In this document: positions 42,112 through 51,590 of the stretch, piece by piece | Layout of the letters: each line of letters opens with the position of its first letter | Position numbering within the stretch: position 1 is the stretch's first letter | NCBI RefSeq assembly: GCF_024343575.1 | Contig: NZ_RJUA01000007.1 | Location: 105,843 to 169,842 of the forward strand | DNA: 64,000 nt | Origin: Lacihabitans sp. LS3-19 | Lineage (GTDB): Bacteria; Bacteroidota; Bacteroidia; Cytophagales; Spirosomataceae | Direction: 5' to 3' | Notes under the pieces: generated by a model | The model's input: only the letters and a program-made list of their open reading frames with translations | What the model was told of the DNA's origin: nothing | Databases searched by the model: none | Program-made: the position numbers and the translations under genes

Positions 42112-43554
42112 CTAATTTAAGCCCAATGCCTTCAATTGAAGTTTGGCCATTTCTGCTCGCATTTCCTCGATTTTCTTTTTATAAGAAGGATTATCAATGA
42201 GGTTATTTAACTCATTGGGATCTTTTGCCAAATCATAAAACTCAGCCTCGTCAAATCTAAGCCATTTGATATATTTAAAATTTTCATTAACCACCACCCT
42301 GTAGTCTAATTGAGCAGTCCAAGGAAATGGGTTTTCGTGACTATAATATTCAACAAAGGCAGTAGGCCGAATACTTTGCTTTTTTCCTTGAATAAGCGGT
42401 ACCAAAGATTTTCCTTGAATACTTTTCTCCGTTTTCAATTGTGCCAAATCCAAGGCAGTGGCAGCAATGTCAATAGATAATACCAGCCCGTCAACTTTCG
42501 ATATCTGGCTTTTTATACCAGGATATTTAATAAACAAGGGTGCTTTTATAGATTCTTCATAGGGCATGCGTCGTTCAAGCGAAAACCCGTGTTCTCCGAA
42601 GAAATAACCGTTATCGCTTGTGAAAATTATGGCAGTCTGCTCTTCTATCCCTTGCTCTTTTAGAGTTGTTACAATTTTTGCTAAGCTTTCATCTACCGAC
42701 AGCATCATTTCGGCTCTATTTCTGATAGATTGATCCGAAACCCCCAAGTCCATAGCCGGAATCCAAAGCGAATCTTTTTCTATAGTTTCATTTCTAATTT
42801 TAAAAGCGTTATTAATAACTGGTTTTCCTGCTTCTACCCTAGCATCAGGAGAATAAGAGAGGCTTCGTTGATACGTTTGGTTATCATAGGTACCAATGTG
42901 TCGCTGAGCTGGCATGAAGACTTTAGGAACCGAAAGATCCGTAGTGCCGTCGTTTCGTTGAACAGCCTCAGGGTGAACCGCTTTGTGACCGATATATAGA
43001 AAAAACGGTTTTTCAGAGGAGTTTTTAATAAACTGTATGGATTTCTCTGTGAAAATATCCGTGATATATCCTTCGAAAGTTTGCTTTTTATCCCCTTCGA
43101 ATAGTATTGGATTGTAGGTTTTTCCTTGTCCTTCCATACATAACCAATAATCGTATCCTGGTCTTGGTAAAGAACTATTGCCCATGTGCCATTTTCCAAC
43201 ATGTGCAGTTTTGTATCCTGCCTTTTGGAGGTATTTTGGGAATAAGTCTAGCATGAAGCTGGCTTGATCTCGGGATGAATTGTCCAAAATACCATGCCTA
43301 GACGCATACTGTCCTGTTAAGATACTGGCACGATTTGGCGAACATAAGGGAATGGCATGATAGGCTCTTGTAAATTGTGTTCCTTCAGCGACTAACTTGT
43401 CTATAGCAGGTGTTTTTAGAAAACTATGCCCTCCACCACCCCATTCGTCAAATCGCATATCATCTACTACTATCACTATTATGTTAGGCTGTTTTACCTG
43501 AGCTGATAGACAGATGTTTGTTAAAAAAAAGATAAAAGTAAATATTTTCTTCAT
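42112..43554 (-). CDS. Secreted sulfatase
   Basis: A 480-residue secreted type I sulfatase. The ATG at 43554 (MKKIFTFIFFLTNICLSAQ) gives a proper signal peptide; the frame is open 38 codons further upstream without homology. PNIIVIVVDDMRFDEWG supplies the metal-binding aspartates (Asp31, Asp32). The active-site signature is PLCSPNRASILTG, with Cys71 to be converted to formylglycine and Arg75. HVGKWHMG, GHKAVHPEA, TSDNGYFFGEHG and the C-terminal EFYDLAKDPNELNNL follow. Formylglycine needs an anaerobic or aerobic maturase encoded elsewhere. Substrate is probably a sulfated glycan, but no polysaccharide locus surrounds it. It sits between an A2M fragment and a decayed TA module. Confidence 0.92.
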   Translation of the reverse strand: MKKIFTFIFFLTNICLSAQVKQPNIIVIVVDDMRFDEWGGGGHSFLKTPAIDKLVAEGTQFTRAYHAIPLCSPNRASILTGQYASRHGILDNSSRDQASFMLDLFPKYLQKAGYKTAHVGKWHMGNSSLPRPGYDYWLCMEGQGKTYNPILFEGDKKQTFEGYITDIFTEKSIQFIKNSSEKPFFLYIGHKAVHPEAVQRNDGTTDLSVPKVFMPAQRHIGTYDNQTYQRSLSYSPDARVEAGKPVINNAFKIRNETIEKDSLWIPAMDLGVSDQSIRNRAEMMLSVDESLAKIVTTLKEQGIEEQTAIIFTSDNGYFFGEHGFSLERRMPYEESIKAPLFIKYPGIKSQISKVDGLVLSIDIAATALDLAQLKTEKSIQGKSLVPLIQGKKQSIRPTAFVEYYSHENPFPWTAQLDYRVVVNENFKYIKWLRFDEAEFYDLAKDPNELNNLIDNPSYKKKIEEMRAEMAKLQLKALGLN

Positions 43555-43573
43555 CACTGGGGTAGTTAAATAT

Positions 43574-43956
43574 CTATGCTGAATAAAAAAAGAGCAATTG
43601 CAAATATCGTAAAAAAGGTAAATTAAAAGGAATGTTAATTTCCCAGAGATTTGCATATAAAATGGCAAAGGTTAAATTAAACGATAAGGCCTTAACAAGG
43701 GCTTCTCTATATCCATTAAAAAAAAATTTATTTAAAATTCGAACATAAGTAATCAATCTTGCCCCAGCACTTTTACCCTTTCCTTTACTAGAAATTGCAA
43801 TACGAATTTTGTAGCAATCTTTTCCTATGGGAGTTCCGAATTTGGATTCTCTAAAAGTTCTTCTATTATATCAAGTTAATCAGTTTTAAGGGATCTATGT
43901 TTTTTTGCCAAACGTTTTAGCTTCCTTTCAAACGATTCAGTTGCTATTACTTTAAA
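43574..43956 (-). pseudogene. Decayed RelE-family toxin gene
   Basis: Read with one frameshift and one in-frame stop, the minus strand gives FKVIATESFERKLKRLAKKH and RSLKTD, a stop, LDIIEELLENPN, a frameshift, then FGTPIGKDCYKIRIAISSKG followed by KGKSAGARLITYVRI. This is the core of a RelE/ParE-type mRNA interferase. The end beyond ITYVRI no longer matches the family and runs to a stop at 43574. No functional toxin can be made. Confidence 0.8.
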
Positions 43957-44164
43957 ACTTATTTAATAAGTCTTTGGCGAATTTCAACTTTTTCTTTCCT
44001 TGCTCGTATAACTTTACGTCGTTAAAGGACTCAGCCAGATCTTACACAAATTGACTTTTACTTTCGTCTTTTACTTCCTTAATTACGCTTATGTAATCAA
44101 GACTTTTAACCAGTTCCATAAAAAAAGGAATCCGGTTATCTTTTATATCCAATATTACTTTCAT
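43952..44164 (-). pseudogene. Decayed antitoxin gene paired with the RelE remnant
   Basis: From an ATG at 44164 the frame reads MKVILDIKDNRIPFFMELVK, SLDYISVIKEVKDE, SKSQFV, then a TAA at 44042-44044, then DLAESFNDVKLYEQGKKKLK and FAKDLLNKF with a second stop at 43952. Without the internal stop it would be a 70-residue antitoxin of a kind commonly found just before RelE toxins in Bacteroidota. Its end overlaps the start of the toxin remnant, as in intact modules. Confidence 0.8.
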
Positions 44165-44272
44165 TAATCTTTTTTTCCAAAATTACAAAAATATTTACAT
44201 ATCCAAGAGCCATTTCCTCGCCGTTTAGAGCCTCCCCTTAAGAGACTTTAAACAAAAAAATCACCCAATAAA

Positions 44273-44297
44273 GCTGAGTCCCTAGTGAAGACTCAGC
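44273..44297 (-). terminator. Possible terminator of the alpha-2-macroglobulin gene
   Basis: Perfect eight-base arms GCTGAGTC (44273-44280) and GACTCAGC (44290-44297), about 90 bases past the A2M stop. On the minus strand it is followed by TTTATT and, a little later, a seven-T run. The T-tract directly after the stem is weak. Confidence 0.45.
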
Positions 44298-44387
44298 CAG
44301 TTCCTCAAAACTACCAAGCATCTATTTACATTACCAAACTGTCTAGACAGATAGTACTGGCTAATCAAAAAATCCGATATCTCCCAA

Positions 44388-47300
44388 TCAATTCACCACA
44401 ACAGTCCCGCCGCCCCAATAACTACGCAAGTTGTTGTTATACATGGCGTCGGCAGAAACTGGCCCTTGCACGAAAGTCCCTCGCGTTACGGCTCTGGCCA
44501 AATAATAATAATGACGTTCTGTGTTGTCAACATTTACAAAATAATTGATTCTGTCGTCTCTAATATCAAAATACGTGGCATTTGATGCATTTTTGATCCA
44601 TGGCATATCGCGGTCTTCTACCAATCTTGGGTTTTCTATCTCAAATCCAGCTGGTAGCATATCTGTCAGCACTACGTTGTCTACATTGTACATCAAACCT
44701 GCTTGGGCACTTACGGTTAGCCTTACCACCACCAATTGGTTTTGTTTAAAAATCGGGCTTTTTATCACCTCGCCAGTTCTTGTAAAATATGCCCTTCTTG
44801 CTTTCAAAAACTTGTCTTCGGCTATAAATTTATTGTCTTTGCGGATACCCTCTGATTCGTAATAATAGTACAGATTGTCGTTGGTAGATTTTACACTTAT
44901 TCCTTTGGGATATTTGCTCATGTCTATCCATTGGCCTTTACCTTCTACGGTCCTTATGAGTTTTCCTTCCGAAAATATCTCAGCTTTTCCAGTTGATTTT
45001 CGTGATTTTAAGATTTTTCCCATTGCCAACATTGAAAACGATAATTCTTGGGTATTAAGATACAAAGTTTTATTGCTCAGCAACGTATTTAATGCCTGCG
45101 TCAGACTCGCTATTTGCGGATTGCTTGGATCACTTTCTACAAGGGTATTTAGCACCAAAGCCATGTTTCGGATAGGCGAGGAAAAGCTATCATGAAGCAT
45201 TCGATCATAAGATTCTCTAACCAAAGTCTTTGGTAAAAGTTTTCCATAAGTAGCATCATCGCCAATTTGTTTGTATGCACAAGCTATCAAAAACTGTTGG
45301 TCAGAGGATAAATTAGCAAAGGCTGCTTTATGCAAATTCATAGCCGAAATATTGGGCTCATCCGTAAGCGAAAGCACATAGAGTGAATATGCAATCTCGG
45401 TTTTTAGCCTTTCTTTTTTTCTATAAACGCCATTGGTAGCAGTCCAAATCGTTTCCTTTTGTTCCTCTTCATTGGTGCGTTGGGTAAGAAAACTTGTCAT
45501 TTGACTTATTACACTCGGCGTAACTTCAAAGCCCGACTTTTGGGCTTCTAAAAGAAAATGCAAAGCATAAGCCGTACCCCACCAATATTCTTCTTGAGAG
45601 CCTGGCCAATAGCTCAAGGCACCGTTGTAAAGTTGCATTCCTTCGATTTTTTGAATCGCCGCATTGACATTATATTGTGGATTCCGCTCCGAATTTCCCG
45701 ACTCCGAAATTTCCACTTTGCCGTTTATTTCTCCAATCAGGTCGTCGAGATACAATTGAGGAAAGGCTTTGGAAATCGTCTGCTCTAAACATCCATGCGG
45801 ATATGCAAGCAAGGTTTCTAGCCTATTGCCAAACTGCATCATCGGTGTGTTGCCTATATAAATTTTTGAAGAAAAAGTGCCTGGTATATAACCATCTGGC
45901 GATGCAAAGGCCAATTCTTTGTCTTTGGCCAATATACCCGAAGAGCCAGATTTTTGTAATGAACCTGCTGGCCTAACACTTATTTCGGTTGTTTTAGAAA
46001 AAGTCTCTTTGTCAGATTTTGCCAGAATTTTTAATTTTCCCAAGCCCATTTTGTCCTTTCCTGCTACTTCAATATCCAAATGTTTTTCCTTTCCGGCTTC
46101 TATCGTCAGTTTATTTTCTGAAAAAGCCCCAGCGTTTATTTCGCCTTCGGTTTGTGCCGAAACTTTTATTTCTTGGGTCTCTTCGGTAGTATTAAAAAAC
46201 GTAACAGGAACCTTCACTTTGTCCGTTGGACTTAAAAACAGCGGCATACCTACACTTATGCTAATTGGGTCCGTTACGGTCATTTTTTGTTCCTCTGAAC
46301 CAAATTTTTCTCCTTTGTAGGCCACAACCATAATACGTAGACTTCCTAAAAATTCTGGAATATCAAATTCAAAATTGGCTTTTCCGTTCTCGTCAGATTT
46401 TAATTGACCGCTCCATTTGGCTACCAATTCGGCTCGTCCATTGGCTAGCGGGTTTACCCTTTTTCCCATTCCGCCATCTCCGCCTGTGCTGCTTTTAGCG
46501 TTCAATTTTATCTCTGGTAAAAGCAAAGGATATAAGTCGAAAGACCTAACACCTAATGCTCTTTTTTGGTAAAAATATTCGTTGATTTTTGGTGTCTCAG
46601 TATTTTTTAACTGTAAAATACCCTCGTCCACTACCGCTATGGTTAGCTCAGTATTTGGCAGAGTTCTAACTTCAACCTTTTGCTTTGTCTTAGATCTTGA
46701 CTTTTCTACTGCTGTTATCACTATTGGAATTTTCCTTTTCGGATCATCCACTTTTATGGTTTTCATGCCATGAGCAGACATCAGCGGCAACTCAGGCTGG
46801 TCCATAGCTCTGATTAGGGTGGCTGTTATGAACACATTTGGAAGGTGACTATCTTTTAAGTCAATCGTAATTTCAGCAGATTTGTTGGTAGTTTGAATAA
46901 ACTTGTGTTCTAGAATTCCCGCGTTTTCCACAGTTACCAAAAGTTTTCCGTCAAAAGGTGTTTTAAATATCGCCTTTACTTTTTCCCCTAAAACGTAGCT
47001 TTCTTGATTGGTTTCTATCATTACTTCACCGTCAGAATCCACTTCAAACGAAACCTTACTTCCATAGCCATAAGCATAGAAATTTGTACTCACAAAACTG
47101 TTTCCAATCTCTGGCATTATCCTAATTTCATATTCACCGGAAATTCTCGGAACAAAATTCTGTTGATAATTTTTGCCCGCAAAATTTACATTTTGGCTTT
47201 TTATAAGTTTTTCTTTTCGTTTAGAAACATATCTTAGGCCTTCTTCTGTTTTTTCTAAAACAGTTTGGTATTCTAATAGGTATATTTCCATTTTTGCATT

Positions 47301-49754
47301 GGCACTTACACTTTTCCCTTCCGAATTTACAGCTGCCATTTCTATTGGCAATGGATTGTTGATTCCTACGAAGTAGGTGGGAATTTTCAAGCCAAAAAAC
47401 TGTTTTTGTGTAAATATCTCGAAAGACTTCTTGCGGTGAACGGGCCTACCAGTTTCGTCGAAAACAGACACTAGGACTTTACCTTCTAACAATCCTTTGT
47501 TTTCTAATTTTGAATCTATATCAAATATTTGCAAACCTTCTCCTTTGGCGTTTGTGATACCATTTCTGAGTTCGTTTTCAAACTTGGTTTGGTCTTCTAT
47601 GCCAAACGTGAAACCCTCGAATCCTTTTGGACTAAATGTTTTGCGTTTGATAGAAAAATCAAGCTCGTATTTATTGTCGGCTGCGGGTGGGCCAAATAAA
47701 TTGTTAGCTTGGATTTTTATTTGGGCCTTTTGGCCAATTTCTACTTTTTCGGGTGCGTCAAGAACTACTTTAATTCTGTCAGGCATAAAATCTTCCACAC
47801 TGATAGTTTTTGAGCCAATCAAAACGTTGTTTCCTGTAAAAACATCAACGTTATAAAACCCCGTCAAAGCACTTCTTTCTAATTTCACACTATGTTGAAT
47901 TGCCCCAGAAGCATTGGTTTGGGTCATGGCGGAGCTTATCTCTTTTCCGTTGGGTTGTTTTACCAATATCTTTATGGGAATATTAGCCGGTGTGTCCCAA
48001 TTGTCTTTTCTGATTACGGTGTTGATATTTATAGTTTCGCCTGGACGGTAAATTTCCCTGTCACCATAAATAAAGGCATCCATGCCAGCTTCATTAAGGT
48101 TTTTGCCAGAGATATCAAACTTTGAGGTTTCAATTTCGGTATCATCAAACAATATGTAGTTAAAGTCATCAGCCGTGGAAGCTGTAACCATGGCCATAGT
48201 GAATGTTGGATTATTTTTTTTAAGGTCTTTAAAAATAGCCAAGCCTTGGTCGTTGGTAGTTCCCCTGGTTATTTCTTGATTATTGTTGCTAATGAGTTTT
48301 ATTTCAAGGTTTTTTAAAGGAGATGTGTTCATAATAGAATTGGCCATAACTACCAAGTCTTCTTGATTTTGTGACATTTTGACTATTATGCCAATATCAG
48401 AAACGGACACAATCTTTTGGATTCTTCGGTAATAATCGTCCTCAGAAGCAACCGAAACGAAATAAATGCCCCTCTTGTTGGTTTGCTCTGGCAAAGGCAG
48501 ATTTAAAATCGACACGCCTTGTTTCAATGGCAAATCTTCGGTTTCGATTTTTCGATCGGAAATCACATCACTGTACAAATCCGCTTCACTCGAAAAATAA
48601 TACTGCTCCTCATCTCCATCAAAATAGCTCCTTCGGCTGCCTTTCAAAAACGGCAGAATATTGTTTTCGTAGATTTTAGAAACTGTAATATTCACCTTCG
48701 GAATATTGATGATATTGACGCCAATGTTCTTATTGCCTTGGTTTGATATGTATTGGGCATTTTTATTGGTAAATTCCAAGTATGGATTTACCCTACCAAA
48801 AAACGCTTCGCCCTCATAGTCTTCATCCATTTTTCCTCCCAACACGCCTGTTAAATTTTTGCTTAGAATCACTTTATAGAGATCATCTTGGTTAAATTCT
48901 CCTTTTATCGTGAATCCTTGATCGGCTTTTTCGACGGTAAATTTCACCTTGGGTTCAATTTCAATAAGTTTTTCGAGTTGATTTATCTCGATTTGTTGGG
49001 TGGTTTTCACATAAATATAACCCTTCAGTTTTTTGAAGCTTGTCTGCATTTTTAAAATTTCAAGCCGGTCGGCAGGTAAAAATGCCAAATCAAACTTTGC
49101 AGACTTCTTGAATTTTGCCGCATTACCCTCTTTTCCTTCTATTTGTGCTACTAAATCTCCTTTTTTTGTTTCTGGAAAATCATTCAATGCCAAAACCAAA
49201 TTGCTGGAGTTTTCTGCTGGAATAAGCTTGTAGTCAAGTTCTTTTTTACCGTCAAAAATCTTAATCTCTTCCTTAATGTTGTGAGCATCGTACTTACCAT
49301 TTAAGTCAAAAAGCACCCTCGCCTCTTTTTGGTTTTGTTTGTTTTTTGCAAAAAACACTTGAGCATCTTCAACTTTCAGATAGGGCGTATGAAACAAAAT
49401 CGTTTCTTTTTTATCTATTTCGGCCTTTCCTTTTTTTCTTTTCAGCAAATTATCCGACAAAGTGGCTTTGTAATCATTGGCAAACTTCATGGGCTTTGAA
49501 GGAGAAAAAACCAATTCTTTTTTCCCTATCCATTTAAACTTTCCATCAATTCTAGGCTCAAAGTTTATATATGGGGTACTTTCCCATTTGTTGAGGTCTC
49601 CATCAAACATTAAATCTTCATCAAACTCAAAAAACAAGTTCTGCAAAACTTCGATTTCGTCTCCAAAACCCAGAGATTTTATTCCAACAGATGGCAGATG
49701 ATTGCACGAATTGAAAAATACTAAAGCCAACAGAAGAATTACGCTTTTTTTCAT
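44388..49754 (-). CDS. Bacterial alpha-2-macroglobulin, thioester-containing lipoprotein
   Basis: A 1788-residue periplasmic lipoprotein. The ATG at 49754 gives a signal with lipobox VFFNSC (Cys17); the frame is open 16 codons upstream without homology. It has the series of macroglobulin-like beta domains, a bait-type middle region (IYGDREIYRPGETININTVI; YWPGS later), and the thioester motif HGCLEQT (Cys1322) inside an alpha-helical toroid (about 1290-1600). A receptor-binding-like C-terminal domain ends in RSYWGGGTVVVN. Such proteins trap foreign proteases in the periplasm and work with PBP1C to guard damaged peptidoglycan. In E. coli the gene adjoins pbpC; here the order on the strand is the same but 5 kb of other DNA lies between. 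Confidence 0.93.
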   Translation of the reverse strand: MKKSVILLLALVFFNSCNHLPSVGIKSLGFGDEIEVLQNLFFEFDEDLMFDGDLNKWESTPYINFEPRIDGKFKWIGKKELVFSPSKPMKFANDYKATLSDNLLKRKKGKAEIDKKETILFHTPYLKVEDAQVFFAKNKQNQKEARVLFDLNGKYDAHNIKEEIKIFDGKKELDYKLIPAENSSNLVLALNDFPETKKGDLVAQIEGKEGNAAKFKKSAKFDLAFLPADRLEILKMQTSFKKLKGYIYVKTTQQIEINQLEKLIEIEPKVKFTVEKADQGFTIKGEFNQDDLYKVILSKNLTGVLGGKMDEDYEGEAFFGRVNPYLEFTNKNAQYISNQGNKNIGVNIINIPKVNITVSKIYENNILPFLKGSRRSYFDGDEEQYYFSSEADLYSDVISDRKIETEDLPLKQGVSILNLPLPEQTNKRGIYFVSVASEDDYYRRIQKIVSVSDIGIIVKMSQNQEDLVVMANSIMNTSPLKNLEIKLISNNNQEITRGTTNDQGLAIFKDLKKNNPTFTMAMVTASTADDFNYILFDDTEIETSKFDISGKNLNEAGMDAFIYGDREIYRPGETININTVIRKDNWDTPANIPIKILVKQPNGKEISSAMTQTNASGAIQHSVKLERSALTGFYNVDVFTGNNVLIGSKTISVEDFMPDRIKVVLDAPEKVEIGQKAQIKIQANNLFGPPAADNKYELDFSIKRKTFSPKGFEGFTFGIEDQTKFENELRNGITNAKGEGLQIFDIDSKLENKGLLEGKVLVSVFDETGRPVHRKKSFEIFTQKQFFGLKIPTYFVGINNPLPIEMAAVNSEGKSVSANAKMEIYLLEYQTVLEKTEEGLRYVSKRKEKLIKSQNVNFAGKNYQQNFVPRISGEYEIRIMPEIGNSFVSTNFYAYGYGSKVSFEVDSDGEVMIETNQESYVLGEKVKAIFKTPFDGKLLVTVENAGILEHKFIQTTNKSAEITIDLKDSHLPNVFITATLIRAMDQPELPLMSAHGMKTIKVDDPKRKIPIVITAVEKSRSKTKQKVEVRTLPNTELTIAVVDEGILQLKNTETPKINEYFYQKRALGVRSFDLYPLLLPEIKLNAKSSTGGDGGMGKRVNPLANGRAELVAKWSGQLKSDENGKANFEFDIPEFLGSLRIMVVAYKGEKFGSEEQKMTVTDPISISVGMPLFLSPTDKVKVPVTFFNTTEETQEIKVSAQTEGEINAGAFSENKLTIEAGKEKHLDIEVAGKDKMGLGKLKILAKSDKETFSKTTEISVRPAGSLQKSGSSGILAKDKELAFASPDGYIPGTFSSKIYIGNTPMMQFGNRLETLLAYPHGCLEQTISKAFPQLYLDDLIGEINGKVEISESGNSERNPQYNVNAAIQKIEGMQLYNGALSYWPGSQEEYWWGTAYALHFLLEAQKSGFEVTPSVISQMTSFLTQRTNEEEQKETIWTATNGVYRKKERLKTEIAYSLYVLSLTDEPNISAMNLHKAAFANLSSDQQFLIACAYKQIGDDATYGKLLPKTLVRESYDRMLHDSFSSPIRNMALVLNTLVESDPSNPQIASLTQALNTLLSNKTLYLNTQELSFSMLAMGKILKSRKSTGKAEIFSEGKLIRTVEGKGQWIDMSKYPKGISVKSTNDNLYYYYESEGIRKDNKFIAEDKFLKARRAYFTRTGEVIKSPIFKQNQLVVVRLTVSAQAGLMYNVDNVVLTDMLPAGFEIENPRLVEDRDMPWIKNASNATYFDIRDDRINYFVNVDNTERHYYYLARAVTRGTFVQGPVSADAMYNNNLRSYWGGGTVVVN

Positions 49755-49875
49755 GAAAAGTAGAAGGTTTAAAATTTTTAGTTTAACGGCAAATTCTTGC
49801 AAAAATTAGATTTATTATTTGAAATAAAAAATTAATATTTAGAATTCAATTTCAGGATTTTAGGTAACAAAAAAA

Positions 49876-49893
49876 CCCTCTTAAAAAAGAGGG
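49876..49893 (-). terminator. Intrinsic terminator of the DUF1508 gene
   Basis: CCCTCTT (49876-49882) and AAGAGGG (49887-49893) form a seven-base stem with an A-rich loop; on the minus strand a long T-run follows (complement of 49870-49875). It lies 33 bases past the stop of the gene starting at 50717. Confidence 0.8.
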
Positions 49894-49925
49894 CTTTGAC
49901 GATCACAAGATTGAATAAATGATTT

Positions 49926-50717
49926 TTAATATATAGTACCAACCACTTCTTTAGGTCTTCCTCCTGGTGTAGTTACGAATGCCTCAATGAATGAACTAAA
50001 ATCTGGCGAAATGGCCAAAATCTCACTTTCCTCAAACAAAACAGCGTAATATTTACCGTCGAAGTTTTCAATTTTATAATTTTCTTCTAACAATATCGTG
50101 CTTTCCATTAAGTCAAAAGCATTGTCTCTTTCGTCTTCTGTAGAGAAACCTACTGATCTTAAATAAAGAGTGGCGTCAGGGTTATAAACGCCAAAATAAT
50201 ATTGGCCGTTTTCGGCTTGAAATTTCACAAAACCTGTGATGCCATAAGAATCCCAAATTCTGGCTTTATCCAAATATTCTCCAACATTCAAAAAGCCCTC
50301 TAAAGATTTTAGAATATTTTGATTTTCAACTGATCCGCTTACCTCAGTAACCTCAATTTTTTGGTTTATTTTTTCAAAAACATTCTTTGCGTCTAACTCA
50401 GAAGTGAAATCACATGATCTTGCTATTTCTTTGTTGTTTCCAGCTTTCAAAACCACAAAATATTTTTTCTTGTCTTTTACTATGGATAATCTTCCGTCCA
50501 TAGATTTATTTTTCAAAACAGAAGCAATGCCGTTTTTTCTTGATTTCAAATCTGCGTATCCTTCACTTTTGAGCAAAAGCCCGCCTAGGGCATCAACCAA
50601 TGCAAAATAATATTTCTTTGTTTTTTTGTCTTGAAAAATAGTAAATCCAGGATTCTTTGGATCTTTTTCTTGGTTTTCGTAAGATTTACAAGGTAAATAG
50701 TCGTCATTTAGAGCCAT
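49926..50717 (-). CDS. Protein with YegP-like (DUF1508) repeats
   Basis: A 263-residue protein without signal peptide, built from about four copies of a small beta-beta-alpha module. Recognisable copies are FTIFQDKKTKKYYFALVDAL..LLKSEGYADLKSRKNGIASV, LSIVKDKKKYFVVLKAGNNKEIARS, FVKFQAENGQYYFGVYNPDATLYLRSVGFSTEDERDNAFDLM and YKIENFDGKYYAVLFEESEILAISPDF. This is the DUF1508/YegP pattern, here with a longer N- and C-terminal extension. The role is unknown; YegP-like proteins are small cytosolic proteins, some stress-linked. It is a single gene with its own terminator, divergent from the precorrin dehydrogenase. Confidence 0.78.
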   Translation of the reverse strand: MALNDDYLPCKSYENQEKDPKNPGFTIFQDKKTKKYYFALVDALGGLLLKSEGYADLKSRKNGIASVLKNKSMDGRLSIVKDKKKYFVVLKAGNNKEIARSCDFTSELDAKNVFEKINQKIEVTEVSGSVENQNILKSLEGFLNVGEYLDKARIWDSYGITGFVKFQAENGQYYFGVYNPDATLYLRSVGFSTEDERDNAFDLMESTILLEENYKIENFDGKYYAVLFEESEILAISPDFSSFIEAFVTTPGGRPKEVVGTIY

Positions 50718-50997
50718 AAAACTATATTTTTATTGTTCAAATTATAAAGGAAATTCAACGCTTACTTGATTTGGTAACTAATTTAATATTAATATTTTAC
50801 TAATTAAAAATCTTGTTCGAATTAAAGTTTTTCAAAAACTAAATTCTACTATTTTTTATTAAAATTGTTAAATTTTCAAACCTAAAAACTCAAAAGTTCA
50901 TTGCCAAAAAATAAACCTGCCAAACCTAAAAAGGTTTAGTAAGCTTTATTATAAAAGGAAAATTAAGTAATATTGAATTTGCAAATATTTCAAAAAT

Positions 50998-51570
50998 ATG
51001 AATACCCTTTTCCCAATTTTTCTGAAAGCCGACCAATTAAAATTTTTAATAATTGGTGGGGGAAATGTAGGATTAGAAAAATTAGAAGCACTCTTAAAAA
51101 ACGCACCGAATGCAGAAATAACGATTTTAGCTCCTATTATTAAAAGAGAAATAGAAGATTTATCAAAAAATCATAATTTGACACTCATCTATGAACCCTT
51201 TGATGATACATATTTAGAAAATATAGATATTGTAATCGCTGGAACAGATAGTAAAGAGGTAAACATGCAAGCGAGAATTGAGTGCAAAAAACGTAAAATT
51301 CTTATAAATGTAGCTGACACGCCTGATCTTTGTGATTTTTATCTAGGTTCAGTGGTGTCCAAAGGTGATTTGAAAATAGGAATTTCAACCAATGGAAAGT
51401 CTCCAACATTTGCTAAAAGATTTCGTGAAATTTTAGAAGATATTTTACCAGATAACTTACAAGAAACATTGGACAATCTTCAAAGTATACGGAACAAGCT
51501 AAAAGGTGATTTTACATCTAAAGTGGAAAAGCTAAACGAGATTACCAAAATCATGAAAAAAGAAAACTAG
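50998..51570 (+). CDS. Precorrin-2 dehydrogenase/sirohydrochlorin ferrochelatase-like protein (CysG N-terminal domain type)
   Basis: A 190-residue protein equivalent to the Met8/CysG-B part of sirohaem synthase. MNTLFPIFLKADQLKFLIIGGGNVGLEKLEALL holds the NAD-binding Rossmann motif (GGGNVGLEK). Then follow VIAGTDSKEVNMQ, ILINVADTPDLCDFYLGSVVSKGDLKIGISTNGKSPTFAKRFREILE, the conserved precorrin-binding segment, and a dimerisation helix region. It lacks the C-terminal uroporphyrinogen methylase domain, as is usual outside enteric bacteria. It would make sirohaem for sulphite or nitrite reductase encoded elsewhere. It lies 20 bases upstream of the PQQ dehydrogenase gene. Confidence 0.9.
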   Translation: MNTLFPIFLKADQLKFLIIGGGNVGLEKLEALLKNAPNAEITILAPIIKREIEDLSKNHNLTLIYEPFDDTYLENIDIVIAGTDSKEVNMQARIECKKRKILINVADTPDLCDFYLGSVVSKGDLKIGISTNGKSPTFAKRFREILEDILPDNLQETLDNLQSIRNKLKGDFTSKVEKLNEITKIMKKEN

Positions 51571-51590
51571 AATTTCTAATGTAAAAAACT

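Noticed and set aside
42834..43202. 122-codon minus-strand frame inside the sulfatase gene
   Set aside because: Same strand, shifted frame of a clear sulfatase; no independent start context and no recognisable domain.
44285..49701. Many plus-strand open frames of 60-130 codons opposite the A2M gene
   Set aside because: They are antisense shadows of a long gene with strong homology, have no family resemblance and no promoter or start context.
50927..50942. AAACCT/AGGTTT hairpin upstream of the precorrin dehydrogenase as a riboswitch
   Set aside because: Only a six-base stem with no conserved core of a cobalamin or other riboswitch around it.
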